A stretch of DNA of 64,000 bases, from NCBI GenBank assembly GCA_050179685.1, contig JBFXEW010000009.1:73640-137639 (forward strand), in the 5' to 3' direction. This document shows positions 1 through 8,110 of this stretch, one piece after another. Every line of letters begins with the position of its first letter. Position 1 is the first letter of the stretch. A program made the position numbers and the translations under genes. The notes beneath the pieces are model-generated. The model did no database searches. It was not told where the DNA came from and saw only the letters and a program-made list of their open reading frames with translations. Source of the stretch: GWE2-40-63 sp050179685. Its GTDB lineage: Bacteria > Bacteroidota > Bacteroidia > Bacteroidales > SZUA-534.

Positions 1-94
1 CAATACAAGAATGATTGTATGTTGGTTGCGGTGCATGATACCCTGGTATTCCAGGGTTAATCAATTGCTTGCACCGCTATATAAGGATGGAATC

Positions 95-155
95 GCAAAC
101 CCCGGGTTCACACCGGGGGCTATTGTAATGGCACCCCTTCGGGGTTTTCGCCCCT
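95..155. repeat. GC-rich palindromic intergenic element (REP-like)
   Basis: Two consecutive GC-rich hairpins sit in otherwise AT-rich sequence: complementary CCCCGG and CCGGGG arms around 97-119, then ACCCC/GGGGT around a TTC loop at 133-145. The first 270 bases contain no convincing gene. A run of short ATTCATT direct repeats follows at about 213-250. The compact palindromes resemble REP-type elements known from Bacteroidota intergenic regions. Whether they are repeated elsewhere in this genome cannot be seen from the window. Confidence 0.4.
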
Positions 156-273
156 AGGACTTGTTTTTTATTATGGCTGATATGCTACCGAATTTAAGCC
201 CTCCGGGGTTATGCGCTATTCATTATTCATTATTCATTATTCATTTGTTCATTGCCCATTGTTCATTGTCCTT

Positions 274-1143
274 TTATTCCTTAAAACGGAAAGGTTTTTT
301 CCTTCTCCGGAATTTGCGCCAGAGGTAAACCGTGGGAATGGCCAGCAGCCAGAAGGGCCAGAGTCGGATAACAAAGAGCGAAAAATCGATAAAGGCATAC
401 CAGCCTTTTGAGAGCGATTGTCTGAGCCGTTCGCGGTAACTGTCGCGGTGACCCGGTTTGTAGGTAAAGGCCTTTTGCTTGCTCAGGTTCAGGTCGAGGG
501 TGCTGTAGGCCACCTGATCGCTTAGGTAGTTCAGCCGTCCGGTGGTGCTGTCGATTTCCTCTTCCAATAAGCGGATTTTTTCTTCAATTTCGAGTATTTC
601 CTTTACGCTTTTTGCCTGATTCAGCAGTTGTTTGTAGCGTTGCAGGTAGCCTTTCTTGGTTTCGAGCCGGGTATTCAGGTCAATGAACTGGTCGGTAACA
701 TCGCGGGTATCGATTTCCTTGTAAAGAATTTCGTTTCCTCCTCCTTCGAGCCGGGCAATAAAGGCCTCGAAGCGTAGGGCCGGGATACGCACCCTGAGGT
801 TCCAGGCCATCTGGTAGTCGTCGTTGTTAAACACCTCGCTGGCGTAGTAGCCGCCTTCGCGGGCAACAAGGCTGTCAACAAGGGTTTTGGTTTGTTCGAG
901 TTCGCTGGTGCGGATGCCCAGACGACCATCTTTTATGAGTTGCTTTTTGTTAACCGGAGCTTCAGGTTCAGCTGGCGTTTCACTTTCTGCATCGACCCGG
1001 TAAAGGCTTCCATCTTTATTAACTACAGCGCCCGCGTCGGCATACTCCGACGATTCGTACAGGGCAGCATCGTGGTTCGACGAGGTGCAGGCTCCCAGCC
1101 AAATACTGGCAAGCAATAACGATAGGTAAGCAACGGTTTTCAT
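274..1143 (-). CDS. DUF4349 domain-containing lipoprotein
   Basis: The 289-residue protein begins with a lipoprotein signal peptide ending in the lipobox LGAC (Cys19), so it should be exported and lipidated. A low-complexity linker rich in Glu, Pro and Ala (about 45-65) precedes the conserved DUF4349 region (about 68-215), which includes a heptad-like coiled coil at about 150-205. A single hydrophobic segment (about 249-272) follows, then a very basic C-terminal tail (RKFRRRKKPFRFKE). Lipobox, long coil and C-terminal membrane anchor are typical of the family, whose biochemical role is unknown. The protein probably bridges the periplasm and the inner membrane. It is transcribed alone, separated by about 150 bp from the next gene upstream. 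Confidence 0.85.
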   Translation of the reverse strand: MKTVAYLSLLLASIWLGACTSSNHDAALYESSEYADAGAVVNKDGSLYRVDAESETPAEPEAPVNKKQLIKDGRLGIRTSELEQTKTLVDSLVAREGGYYASEVFNNDDYQMAWNLRVRIPALRFEAFIARLEGGGNEILYKEIDTRDVTDQFIDLNTRLETKKGYLQRYKQLLNQAKSVKEILEIEEKIRLLEEEIDSTTGRLNYLSDQVAYSTLDLNLSKQKAFTYKPGHRDSYRERLRQSLSKGWYAFIDFSLFVIRLWPFWLLAIPTVYLWRKFRRRKKPFRFKE

Positions 1144-1294
1144 AAGCTGTTTTTTTAATTGGTTCTAAGCTGGCTTTTTGCCTGTCGAACAGGGCAAGAA
1201 TAGCCAGTTATTTTTTCCCTGATTTCAAAGCTACAAAAAAATAATACAGCTGGTACTATGAGTTAGGATTTCCTTAGCGGGATGGGGCAGCAGT

Positions 1295-1603
1295 CTAATC
1301 GATGCTTTGTCCGGCGACTATAAGTTCTTCGCTCAGGTAAAGCGATTCGAATTGCCGGCTGAGTTGCTGATAAATTTCGGAATGCCTGCTGATAAAGGTA
1401 TCGTAGGCGTTTTTACCGGTCCACCGGTCGCAAAGCAAATAGCAGTGGGGGTCGTCATGTTGCTGATGCAAATCGGAACCCAGGTAAGCCTCGTCCTGGC
1501 TGAAAAATTGATGCCAGCTGCCCCGTGGGCCGCACTCCTGCTCAAAACGTCCTTTTTGACCGGCTTGTATCCGGTAACGCCAGCTAATCAGGTAGGCTCC
1601 CAT
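1295..1603 (-). CDS. ABM-like (antibiotic biosynthesis monooxygenase fold) small protein
   Basis: The protein has 102 residues with a pattern typical of the dimeric alpha/beta barrel ABM family: an N-terminal strand (AYLISWRYRIQ), a conserved middle motif where a strand ending in CDRW is followed by an Ala-Tyr helix (about 58-70), and a C-terminal strand. No signal peptide is visible. Its start lies just 1 bp beyond the TauE/SafE stop codon, so the two are probably co-transcribed and perhaps translationally coupled. ABM proteins range from quinol monooxygenases to proteins of unknown activity, and nothing here identifies the substrate. The family assignment rests on overall pattern rather than on catalytic residues. 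Confidence 0.6.
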   Translation of the reverse strand: MGAYLISWRYRIQAGQKGRFEQECGPRGSWHQFFSQDEAYLGSDLHQQHDDPHCYLLCDRWTGKNAYDTFISRHSEIYQQLSRQFESLYLSEELIVAGQSID

Positions 1604-1604
1604 G

Positions 1605-2411
1605 TTATGCTTTTATCAGCTCCATAAAAAAATCGTAGATGCCCAGGAACTTTATGGCCGAGAAAAGTATTACGGCCAGCAAAATGTAACGCACAAAGCC
1701 CGGCCCCCAGCTTACGGCAAAGCGAGAGGCAACAAAGGCCCCCAACATACTTCCGGCAGCCAGCACCAGGCCAATAACAAAATCGATTTGCTGATTCCAG
1801 AAAAAGATGGGGAGAATCACCACCGTATAAACTATGATGATAAGTATTTTTAAGGCATTGGCTTTTAATAAGTCGTAACCGGCTCCCAGTACCAGGCCGG
1901 CCAGAAGGAAAACTCCCACACCCAGTTGAATAAAGCCTCCATAGAAACCGATACCAAACATTAACAGGTGCTGCCACCAGGTAAAATGGTGCTTGTGGTC
2001 GGGGTTCGATGCTTTTACCCATTTTTCGGGTTTGTAAATTACCATAAAGAACATAACTATCATCAATACCCCAATGATGCGGGTCATTGCCTGTTCGTTT
2101 ACTGAAACAGCCATCAGGGCCCCAATAATGGCTCCGGCAATCGAGGGCAGGGTAATGCGCAGGTTATCGCGAAAGCTGAACACTTTTTGTTGCCTGAAAC
2201 TGGCTACACCCACCAGTCCGCTGAGCAAAATCATCAGGCGGTTGGTTCCGTTGGCCACGTTGGCCGGTAAACCCAAAAACATAAGCAGGGGCAGAGAGAT
2301 GGCTGAGCCGCTTCCGGCCAAAGTGTTTATAAATCCGGCGGCAAATCCGGCCACCAGGGTTAAGGCTATAAGCCAGGCATTCAATTCGGGCACGATCATT
2401 TTTCTATGCAA
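1605..2411 (-). CDS. TauE/SafE family membrane transporter
   Basis: The 268-residue polytopic protein has about eight hydrophobic segments in two halves, each opening with a glycine-rich helix (GFAAGFINTLAGSG near residues 18-31; GFYGGFIQLGVGVF near 155-168). This internal duplication with G-F-x-G-F-I/G-x-x-G-x-G motifs is diagnostic of the TauE/SafE (DUF81) family of putative sulfite, sulfoacetate or other organic-anion exporters in the inner membrane. It is followed immediately by the ABM-like gene. The substrate cannot be inferred from these neighbours. A MITE-like repeat begins 8 bp upstream of the start codon and may have displaced or supplied its promoter. Confidence 0.88.
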   Translation of the reverse strand: MHRKMIVPELNAWLIALTLVAGFAAGFINTLAGSGSAISLPLLMFLGLPANVANGTNRLMILLSGLVGVASFRQQKVFSFRDNLRITLPSIAGAIIGALMAVSVNEQAMTRIIGVLMIVMFFMVIYKPEKWVKASNPDHKHHFTWWQHLLMFGIGFYGGFIQLGVGVFLLAGLVLGAGYDLLKANALKILIIIVYTVVILPIFFWNQQIDFVIGLVLAAGSMLGAFVASRFAVSWGPGFVRYILLAVILFSAIKFLGIYDFFMELIKA

Positions 2412-2418
2412 TTAATAA

Positions 2419-2620
2419 GAGGTTGTCCCAAAAGTACGGTGCATTTACCAAAAACTTACAAAATGGAAGTAATCTTCAAAAAAGGGACGCTGATGACGCG
2501 GATTTTGACTGATTTTCGCAGATCTAATCAGCGTAAATCAGTTTTTTCAGCGTTATCAGCGTTCTAACCTTTTTAATTTGAAAGAAGATGGTTTAAATCT
2601 TTTGCTTTTTAGACAGCCTC
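2419..2620. mobile_element. MITE-like repeat, copy 1 (202 bp)
   Basis: The unit begins GAGGTTGTCCCAAAAGTA and ends GCTTTTTAGACAGCCTC, which form imperfect terminal inverted repeats of about 17 bp. It has no coding capacity. A second copy at 44065-44287 shares the termini and the interior, including the TGACGCGGATTTTGACTGAT stretch and the CAGCGTTATCAGC words. The ends resemble those of transposase-bearing insertion sequences, so this is most simply a non-autonomous derivative. It lies between tauE and glyA, with its left end 8 bp from the tauE start codon. Confidence 0.75.
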
Positions 2621-2695
2621 TTCAAAAATAGTTACTTTTTTGTAAAACAGGTAACGAAGCTTAAAAAAGCCATCCTGCTTTGCCTTATGGTTCTG

Positions 2696-3976
2696 CTACC
2701 AGGCAAATATGGGCCGGTGGCTCATCATTTTATTTACTTCGGCGCAAACGGCATTAATTACGGCTTCGTCGTCGGGGTTCGAAAGTACCCGGTCGATAAA
2801 GTCAACTATGGCAGGCATATCGGCTTCTTTTAAACCACGGGTGGTAATAGCCGGGGTACCTACACGCAGACCTGAGGTCTGGAAAGGTGAACGGCTGTCG
2901 AAGGGCACCATATTTTTATTGATGGTGATATCGGCTTTTACCAGGGTGTTTTCGGCCTTTTTACCGGTAAGTTCGGGGAATTTGGTGCGCAGGTCGATCA
3001 ACATGCTGTGGTTGTCGGTACCGCCCGAGATAACCTTGTATCCTTTGTCGATAAATGCCTGGGCCATAACCGCTGCATTCTTTTTTACCTGAAGCTGGTA
3101 TTCTTTGTACGAGGGGTCGAGCGCCTCGCCAAAAGCCACAGCTTTAGCAGCAATAACATGCTCGAGTGGTCCGCCCTGAATTCCGGGGAATACGGCAGAG
3201 TTTAGCATGGCCGACATCATCTTGGTTTCGCCTTTGGGAGTTTTAACGCCCCAGGGATTTTCAAAATCCTTACCCATCAGGATGATTCCACCACGAGGCC
3301 CGCGAAGGGTTTTGTGAGTGGTTGAAGTAACAATGTGGGCATATTTTACGGGATTGTCGAGCAAACCGGCAGCAATTAGTCCGGCCGGGTGGGCCATATC
3401 GACCATGAAAATAGCGCCTACTTTATCGGCAATGGCACGCATGCGCTTGTAGTCCCACTCACGGGAGTAAGCCGAGGCACCTCCGATAAGCATTTTTGGT
3501 TTTTCGCGCAGGGCAACTTCTTCCATCATGTCGTAATCAACCATTCCGGTTTCTTCTTTAACTCCATATGCTACGGCACGGTATAAAATACCCGATGAGT
3601 TTACCGGAGAGCCGTGCGAAAGGTGTCCGCCATGCGAAAGGTCGAGACCCAAAAAGGTATCGCCCGGATTCAACACGGTCATAAATACCGCCATATTTGC
3701 CTGAGCGCCTGAGTGGGGTTGTACGTTGGCATATTCGGCACCGTAAAGTTCCTTAATCCGCTCAATGGCCAGCAATTCGGTTTCGTCTACGTGCTGGCAA
3801 CCTCCGTAATAGCGGTTTCCGGGATAACCTTCGGCATATTTGTTGGTCATGCACGAGCCCATGGCCTGCATTACCTGTTCGCTGACAAAGTTTTCGGATG
3901 CAATTAACTCAATGCCGTTTTTTTGGCGTTGGTATTCTTTCTCGATAATCTCAAATACCTTGTTATCTTTTTTCAT
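2696..3976 (-). CDS. glyA: Serine hydroxymethyltransferase
   Basis: This cytosolic PLP enzyme interconverts serine plus tetrahydrofolate with glycine plus 5,10-methylene-tetrahydrofolate, the main one-carbon entry point. The 426 residues match the usual bacterial length (about 415-430). The hallmark motif TTHKTLRGPRGG is at residues 219-230, with the PLP-binding lysine at K222. The ASENF motif near 26-30, YAEGYPG near 47-53 and the HSGAQAN segment near 88-94 are all intact. The AT-rich leader contains no recognised riboswitch. The gene stands alone and converges towards no neighbour. The adjacent Lrp regulator could be a local amino-acid sensor, but that is inference. Confidence 0.97.
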   Translation of the reverse strand: MKKDNKVFEIIEKEYQRQKNGIELIASENFVSEQVMQAMGSCMTNKYAEGYPGNRYYGGCQHVDETELLAIERIKELYGAEYANVQPHSGAQANMAVFMTVLNPGDTFLGLDLSHGGHLSHGSPVNSSGILYRAVAYGVKEETGMVDYDMMEEVALREKPKMLIGGASAYSREWDYKRMRAIADKVGAIFMVDMAHPAGLIAAGLLDNPVKYAHIVTSTTHKTLRGPRGGIILMGKDFENPWGVKTPKGETKMMSAMLNSAVFPGIQGGPLEHVIAAKAVAFGEALDPSYKEYQLQVKKNAAVMAQAFIDKGYKVISGGTDNHSMLIDLRTKFPELTGKKAENTLVKADITINKNMVPFDSRSPFQTSGLRVGTPAITTRGLKEADMPAIVDFIDRVLSNPDDEAVINAVCAEVNKMMSHRPIFAW

Positions 3977-4088
3977 GCTATTGTGTTTTTATGCTTGTTA
4001 AAAGTATATGATAAAATTTGAGGTAAAATTACATTTTTAAGCAAGAATGCGGTTGTATTGCGACATCTTTTAAAACAACCTTATAAAA

Positions 4089-4112
4089 AAAACCGGCGAA
4101 ACACCGGTTTTG
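4089..4112 (-). terminator. Rho-independent terminator after the Lrp gene
   Basis: Immediately after the Lrp stop codon (minus strand) a hairpin with AAAACCGG/CCGGTTTT arms and a short GAAAC-type loop is followed by a T-run. It separates the Lrp gene from the glyA promoter region. Confidence 0.8.
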
Positions 4113-4117
4113 GATAT

Positions 4118-4582
4118 TTAGGAAATGGGAAATTGTCGTTTGAAATTCTCCTCGAGCGAGATAAAGGTCTCGGTTCGTTCAATGCCGTCGATTTTTTGCA
4201 GCGAACCACTTAAAATATCTTTCAGGTTTTCGTTATCGCGGGTAACCACTTTAATAAACAGCGAATACTCGCCGGTGGTGTAGTGGCATTCCACAATTTC
4301 GGGTATTTGTTCCAGTTGCTTTAAAACCTGGTTGTACAAACCGGCACTTTGCAGGTAAATACCCATGTAAGCGCAGGTTGAATAACCTATTGATTTGGGA
4401 TTGATAATAAACTCGGAGCCTGTAATTACGCCCATTTTAATTAGTCGCTGAATTCTTTGATGGATAGCAGCACCGGAAACATTGCACTCACGGGCAACTT
4501 CGAGGTAAGGAATCCGGGCATTTTTTGATACCAGGGAAAGAATTTTTTTATCGAGTTCGTCAATTTGAGGATGACCAGCCAT
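4118..4582 (-). CDS. Lrp/AsnC family transcriptional regulator
   Basis: This 154-residue DNA-binding protein has an N-terminal winged helix-turn-helix starting IDELDKKILSLV (about 7-18), with the recognition helix around VSGAAIHQRIQRL (about 35-47). A C-terminal RAM (ACT-like) ligand-binding and oligomerisation domain of about 85 residues follows. Length and order match canonical Lrp/AsnC regulators, which bind amino acids and control amino-acid metabolism. It is a monocistronic minus-strand gene ending in its own terminator, with the glyA promoter region just beyond. The effector is unknown. Control of glyA is suggested only by adjacency. Confidence 0.92.
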   Translation of the reverse strand: MAGHPQIDELDKKILSLVSKNARIPYLEVARECNVSGAAIHQRIQRLIKMGVITGSEFIINPKSIGYSTCAYMGIYLQSAGLYNQVLKQLEQIPEIVECHYTTGEYSLFIKVVTRDNENLKDILSGSLQKIDGIERTETFISLEENFKRQFPIS

Positions 4583-4740
4583 AAAAGTATAATTTATAAT
4601 TTATTACAAAAGATTAGTAAATGCTTCGAAACACAAATAAAATACAATTTTCTGGTAATAGTTTACATTCTTTATATATTCTTTAACATTAATGGCTGAT
4701 TAAATATATAATTATTTGCATTCTTTACCTTGAAAGGGAT

Positions 4741-4975
4741 TTGGAACGATTTGGCGATTTAGGGATATTTTTTCGCCTCAAGCCGGCTAGGCTCTTCATT
4801 TTTGGGTTATTCCCTTCGGTCATGAACTCGCAAGCTCGGTCGACCCAAAAACGAAGCAAAAAAGTCAAGGCGCCAAAAAAAAGCATCTACATCATTACAA
4901 TCACTAAGTGCGGCCGGGTGATCTTCTCCCGCAGAGCGGGATCAGCTTCCCGGTCTTACTAAGTGATTGTTTCGA
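4741..4975. other. Structured non-coding intergenic region (long imperfect hairpins)
   Basis: The 620-bp gap between the Lrp gene and the DUF5329 gene has no credible protein but contains two folded blocks. Block 1 (about 4764-4893) is a long imperfect inverted repeat: a TTTTTTCGCC arm faces GGCGCCAAAAAA, and an inner CTTCATTTTTGGGT arm faces ACCCAAAAACGAAG. Block 2 (about 4898-4972) nests AATCACT/AGTGATT, CCGGG/CCCGG and CCCGC/GCGGG stems. Both look like palindromic interspersed repeats rather than genes. Short ORFs across them are by-products. Confidence 0.5.
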
Positions 4976-5205
4976 TTCTGATGGCTATTTTTTGGAAGCC
5001 GTTTGTTTTTTTTCTATCATTTATCTGTTAATTCATTATTGTATTGTAAATATTGGATACTCATCGAGTATAAAGATTTTCACAAAAAATCACCATATAA
5101 TTATTATTCTTTAACAGTATTCTGTAGAAATATGTCCGGGCAAAGTATAATTGAAAGGGTGCAGATGCAATTAATACCGGTTTATAAGGTACCGGTTGTC
5201 AGAGC

Positions 5206-5583
5206 TTAGCGGCTTGGGATTGCCTCTATTTTTTTCAGGCAGTTTTGGTAAAATGTTTTGGCAACAACCCGTTTTCCATCGGCATAAACTATCTGGTAGG
5301 GTTCGCCAGTAATACTCGATTGTGAGGCCACCTTATCGATAAACTGTTCAACAGTTTTAATCCGCTTGCCGGCTTTTTCGTGTTTCATGCGCATATGGGC
5401 CGCTGCTGCTTTGGCATCGTGCGAAACTCCGTTACGGATAAAGGTGGCATTGTTTAGTTGCTCCACACAACGAATCAGGTAAGTTATTTTTTCTTCTTCG
5501 CTTAAAGGCTTTTGTTGTTTTTCCTGGCCATTGGAGCAGAGAAGGATAAAACTGAAAAGGAAGAGTAGGAACGTTCGTATCAT
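5206..5583 (-). CDS. DUF5329 family exported protein
   Basis: The 125-residue protein has an N-terminal hydrophobic signal (about 2-18, ending near CSNGQ) and a mature part matching the DUF5329 pattern: a Leu-Asn-Asn-Ala-x-Phe-Ile-Arg-Asn-Gly motif (43-52), His/Met helices, then FIDKVASQSSITGEPYQI (about 82-99). The family is small, periplasmic and of unknown function. Its start overlaps the stop of the upstream lepB paralogue by 4 bp (ATGA type), so it is translationally coupled to a signal peptidase-like gene. A link to protein secretion or processing is possible but not established. Confidence 0.75.
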   Translation of the reverse strand: MIRTFLLFLFSFILLCSNGQEKQQKPLSEEEKITYLIRCVEQLNNATFIRNGVSHDAKAAAAHMRMKHEKAGKRIKTVEQFIDKVASQSSITGEPYQIVYADGKRVVAKTFYQNCLKKIEAIPSR

Positions 5584-6623
5584 AAGCCTTTAAAAAAACG
5601 GTTCCAGCGGAGTTTGTTGCGGTTTGTGTCGTACGAAAAAAGCACCCGTGTAGCTTTTCCAATTACATGGCTGTGGGGCAGAAAACCCCAGTAACGACTG
5701 TCTTTGGCATTGTCGCGGTTGTCGTCCATCACAAAGTAATAGTCTTGTTTTACGGTGTAATGCCGGGTTTCTTCTCCATTGATGTAAATCTTATCGCCCA
5801 TAAGCGAAACTGAGTTTCCTTCAAAATGCTCAATCAGTTGGCGGTATAATTCCAGATTCCGGATATCGAGGTTGAGATGCTGCCCTTTAAACGGAATTTG
5901 CACCGGGCCAAAGTAGTCTTTGTTGTTTTGGTGGTAAGTTCCCATGGGATATACGTATTGGGTATTTTCGCCCGGGAAGTCTTTCAGTTTGCGGATAAAG
6001 CGGATGTTGGGCTCATCATTCAGCTTTTGAGCTTCGGAGTCGGTAAAGGGAAAATCGTAGATTCCCATATCGGAAACCAGACCACCTTCCGAAATCTGGT
6101 AGCGGTTCAGAAATTCGTCGTTAAGCAGAGACCCGTCGGTAACCAGCCGGTAATTGTACTGCACTGTGGCCGGTTCGGTAAAAGGCTGTTTATTTATGCT
6201 GAGTTGCTTATCGGCAATCAGCAGTGTGTCGCCGGGTAAGGCTACGCAACGCTTGGTCATGAGTTCCTTTTTGTCGATGGGCAGTCCTTCGTGCGCCGGA
6301 TAGTTGAACACAAGCAGGTCATTTACCTGAATGTGCTTAAATCCGGGTAAACGCAGGGGATGTAGTTGCACCCAGTCGACATAACATTTGGGAAATAAAG
6401 GAAGCGAGAACAGGGTGACAGGCAAACGCGCACCATACGAGGTTTTATTTATAAGCACATAATCGCCGGTGAGCAGGGTTTTTTCCATGCGCGGACTCTC
6501 GACCAGGTAGGTCTGAATAAAAACCCCTTTGACTATTAAAATAAGAACGAGGGAAAGCCCCAGGGCTTTTCCCCATTCTTTTACATTTGCTTTAATGGTC
6601 TTTTTGCGGGAACGCTTTGCCAT
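5580..6623 (-). CDS. Signal peptidase I paralogue, nucleophile position altered
   Basis: The 347-residue S26-family protein has one N-terminal membrane helix (about 20-38). The catalytic-lysine box TKRCVALPGD is intact (K124), as is the C-terminal GDNR-like box (MDDNRDNAKDSRYWGFLP). The box that normally carries the nucleophilic serine reads SPRMEKTLLTGDY, with Arg45 where the active paralogue upstream has serine (SSMEKSLLVGDY) and a serine two residues earlier (S43). It may use a displaced serine, have a different specificity, or be inactive. Bacteroidota often carry such divergent second LepB copies. It sits 24 bp downstream of the canonical lepB and overlaps DUF5329, forming one operon. 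Confidence 0.85.
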   Translation of the reverse strand: MAKRSRKKTIKANVKEWGKALGLSLVLILIVKGVFIQTYLVESPRMEKTLLTGDYVLINKTSYGARLPVTLFSLPLFPKCYVDWVQLHPLRLPGFKHIQVNDLLVFNYPAHEGLPIDKKELMTKRCVALPGDTLLIADKQLSINKQPFTEPATVQYNYRLVTDGSLLNDEFLNRYQISEGGLVSDMGIYDFPFTDSEAQKLNDEPNIRFIRKLKDFPGENTQYVYPMGTYHQNNKDYFGPVQIPFKGQHLNLDIRNLELYRQLIEHFEGNSVSLMGDKIYINGEETRHYTVKQDYYFVMDDNRDNAKDSRYWGFLPHSHVIGKATRVLFSYDTNRNKLRWNRFFKGL

Positions 6624-6647
6624 CGTTATTCTTATCTGGTAATTGTT

Positions 6648-7979
6648 TTAGTGAATGGTACGCAGCATGCGGCTAAAACGGATGTTTTTCGGGAAACCAT
6701 AATCCTTATCGAGCGAAAGCCATACCAATGAAGCCCGTCCCACCACATGATCCTCGGGTACATAACCCCAGAATCTTGAATCGAGCGAGTTGTGACGGTT
6801 GTCGCCCATCATCCAGTAATAGTCCATGGCAAAAGTGTAGCTGTTGGCCGCTTCGCCATTAATATAAATTACGCTGTCTTTTACTTCCAGCTGGTTGCCT
6901 TCGTAATGATTGATGATGCGCTCATAAAAAGGCAGATTCTCCAGAGTTAAGGGAGTAGTTGCACCTTCTTTAGGTATCCAGATGGGGCCAAAGTTGTCTT
7001 CGTTCCAGGCATATCGGGCATCGTGAGGGAAAATGTATTTGCTTCCGTCACGTGTTCCGGCATTCACCCGCTCAATACTTTTTACAATATTAAAAGTACT
7101 GATGCGCTTCGCTACTTCCTCAGTAAGTGGAATTACATAATACCCGGGCTGAATGTAGCCCTGCTGAAAATCTTCCATAGATACGCCCAGTTTTTGCAAG
7201 GCTTTGGGGTTGATTGACGAGCCGTCGGTAAGGATGGCATAGCGGTATTGTACTTTTCCGGCTACTTCCTGTGGATTATTGTTTATGTAGAGTTGTCCGT
7301 TAACAATTTTAAGACTATCGCCGGGAATTGCCACACAGCGTTTGATGTAGTTTTCGCACTTATCTACCGGACGGTGTGCCACGGTATATTCGTTCCAGAT
7401 GCGCTCACGGCCGTAATCGCGAACCAGCTGATAATAACTGGGAGCCTGATTTTCGAGACAAACGGTATCGCCTTCGGGGAAGTTAAATACCACCACATCG
7501 TTGTTTTTTATGGTGCGGTATCCGGCCATACGGAAATAGTCGCGCTGCCAGGCTTCGCTGAACGAAGGCTTCATGTTGTTCGATGCGGGCATGGAATGAT
7601 GCACAAAGGGGAACGAAATGGGGGTAATGGGTTTTCGTGGTCCGTAGGCGCTTTTGCTAACAAAAAGATAGTCGCCCACCAACAGTGATTTTTCCATCGA
7701 AGAGGTTGGAATGGTGTAGGCTTCGAAGAAAAAAGTACGGATAAAGCTGGCTGCTATCACGGCAAAAATAATGGCATCGACCCATTCCACTACTTTGGTT
7801 TGTTTTTGAACGCCTTTCTTTTTCCAAAAAGCCCAGTGTACTTTTTTCGACACATAAATGTCGAACACAACGGGCAGGCCAAGCAGCCACCAGTAATTGG
7901 TGTTCCAAATTACCCACAATAAGTAGGCGGTTCCGGCCAGGCCGAATTTGAACCATTTATTTTTAACTATTTCTTTCAT
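6648..7979 (-). CDS. lepB: Signal peptidase I
   Basis: This leader peptidase cleaves Sec/Tat signal peptides on the outer face of the inner membrane. The 443 residues are longer than E. coli LepB (324) because of Bacteroidota-type insertions between the catalytic boxes. There are two or three hydrophobic segments near the N-terminus (about 10-45 and 68-85). The serine box is PTSSMEKSLLVGDY (nucleophile Ser94), the lysine box is IKRCVAIPGD (Lys213), and the C-terminal box is MGDNRHNSLDSRFWGYVP. It is the first gene of a lepB-lepB-like-DUF5329 set downstream of dapB. Confidence 0.94.
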   Translation of the reverse strand: MKEIVKNKWFKFGLAGTAYLLWVIWNTNYWWLLGLPVVFDIYVSKKVHWAFWKKKGVQKQTKVVEWVDAIIFAVIAASFIRTFFFEAYTIPTSSMEKSLLVGDYLFVSKSAYGPRKPITPISFPFVHHSMPASNNMKPSFSEAWQRDYFRMAGYRTIKNNDVVVFNFPEGDTVCLENQAPSYYQLVRDYGRERIWNEYTVAHRPVDKCENYIKRCVAIPGDSLKIVNGQLYINNNPQEVAGKVQYRYAILTDGSSINPKALQKLGVSMEDFQQGYIQPGYYVIPLTEEVAKRISTFNIVKSIERVNAGTRDGSKYIFPHDARYAWNEDNFGPIWIPKEGATTPLTLENLPFYERIINHYEGNQLEVKDSVIYINGEAANSYTFAMDYYWMMGDNRHNSLDSRFWGYVPEDHVVGRASLVWLSLDKDYGFPKNIRFSRMLRTIH

Positions 7980-8110
7980 TCGTGTAGTTTTTATGCCTTT
8001 AAATTTTGGGCTTAAATTGATGGTTTAAAGGCTGATTATTATTTTTTTCTTTTGATTCCCTATTTAATTAGCCGTACAAAAATAACCAATCCGCTCAATT
8101 TATGATTGGC

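Noticed and set aside
211..411. Short ORF at the left edge
   Set aside because: It is built from the ATTCATT repeats and the antisense of the DUF4349 gene tail.
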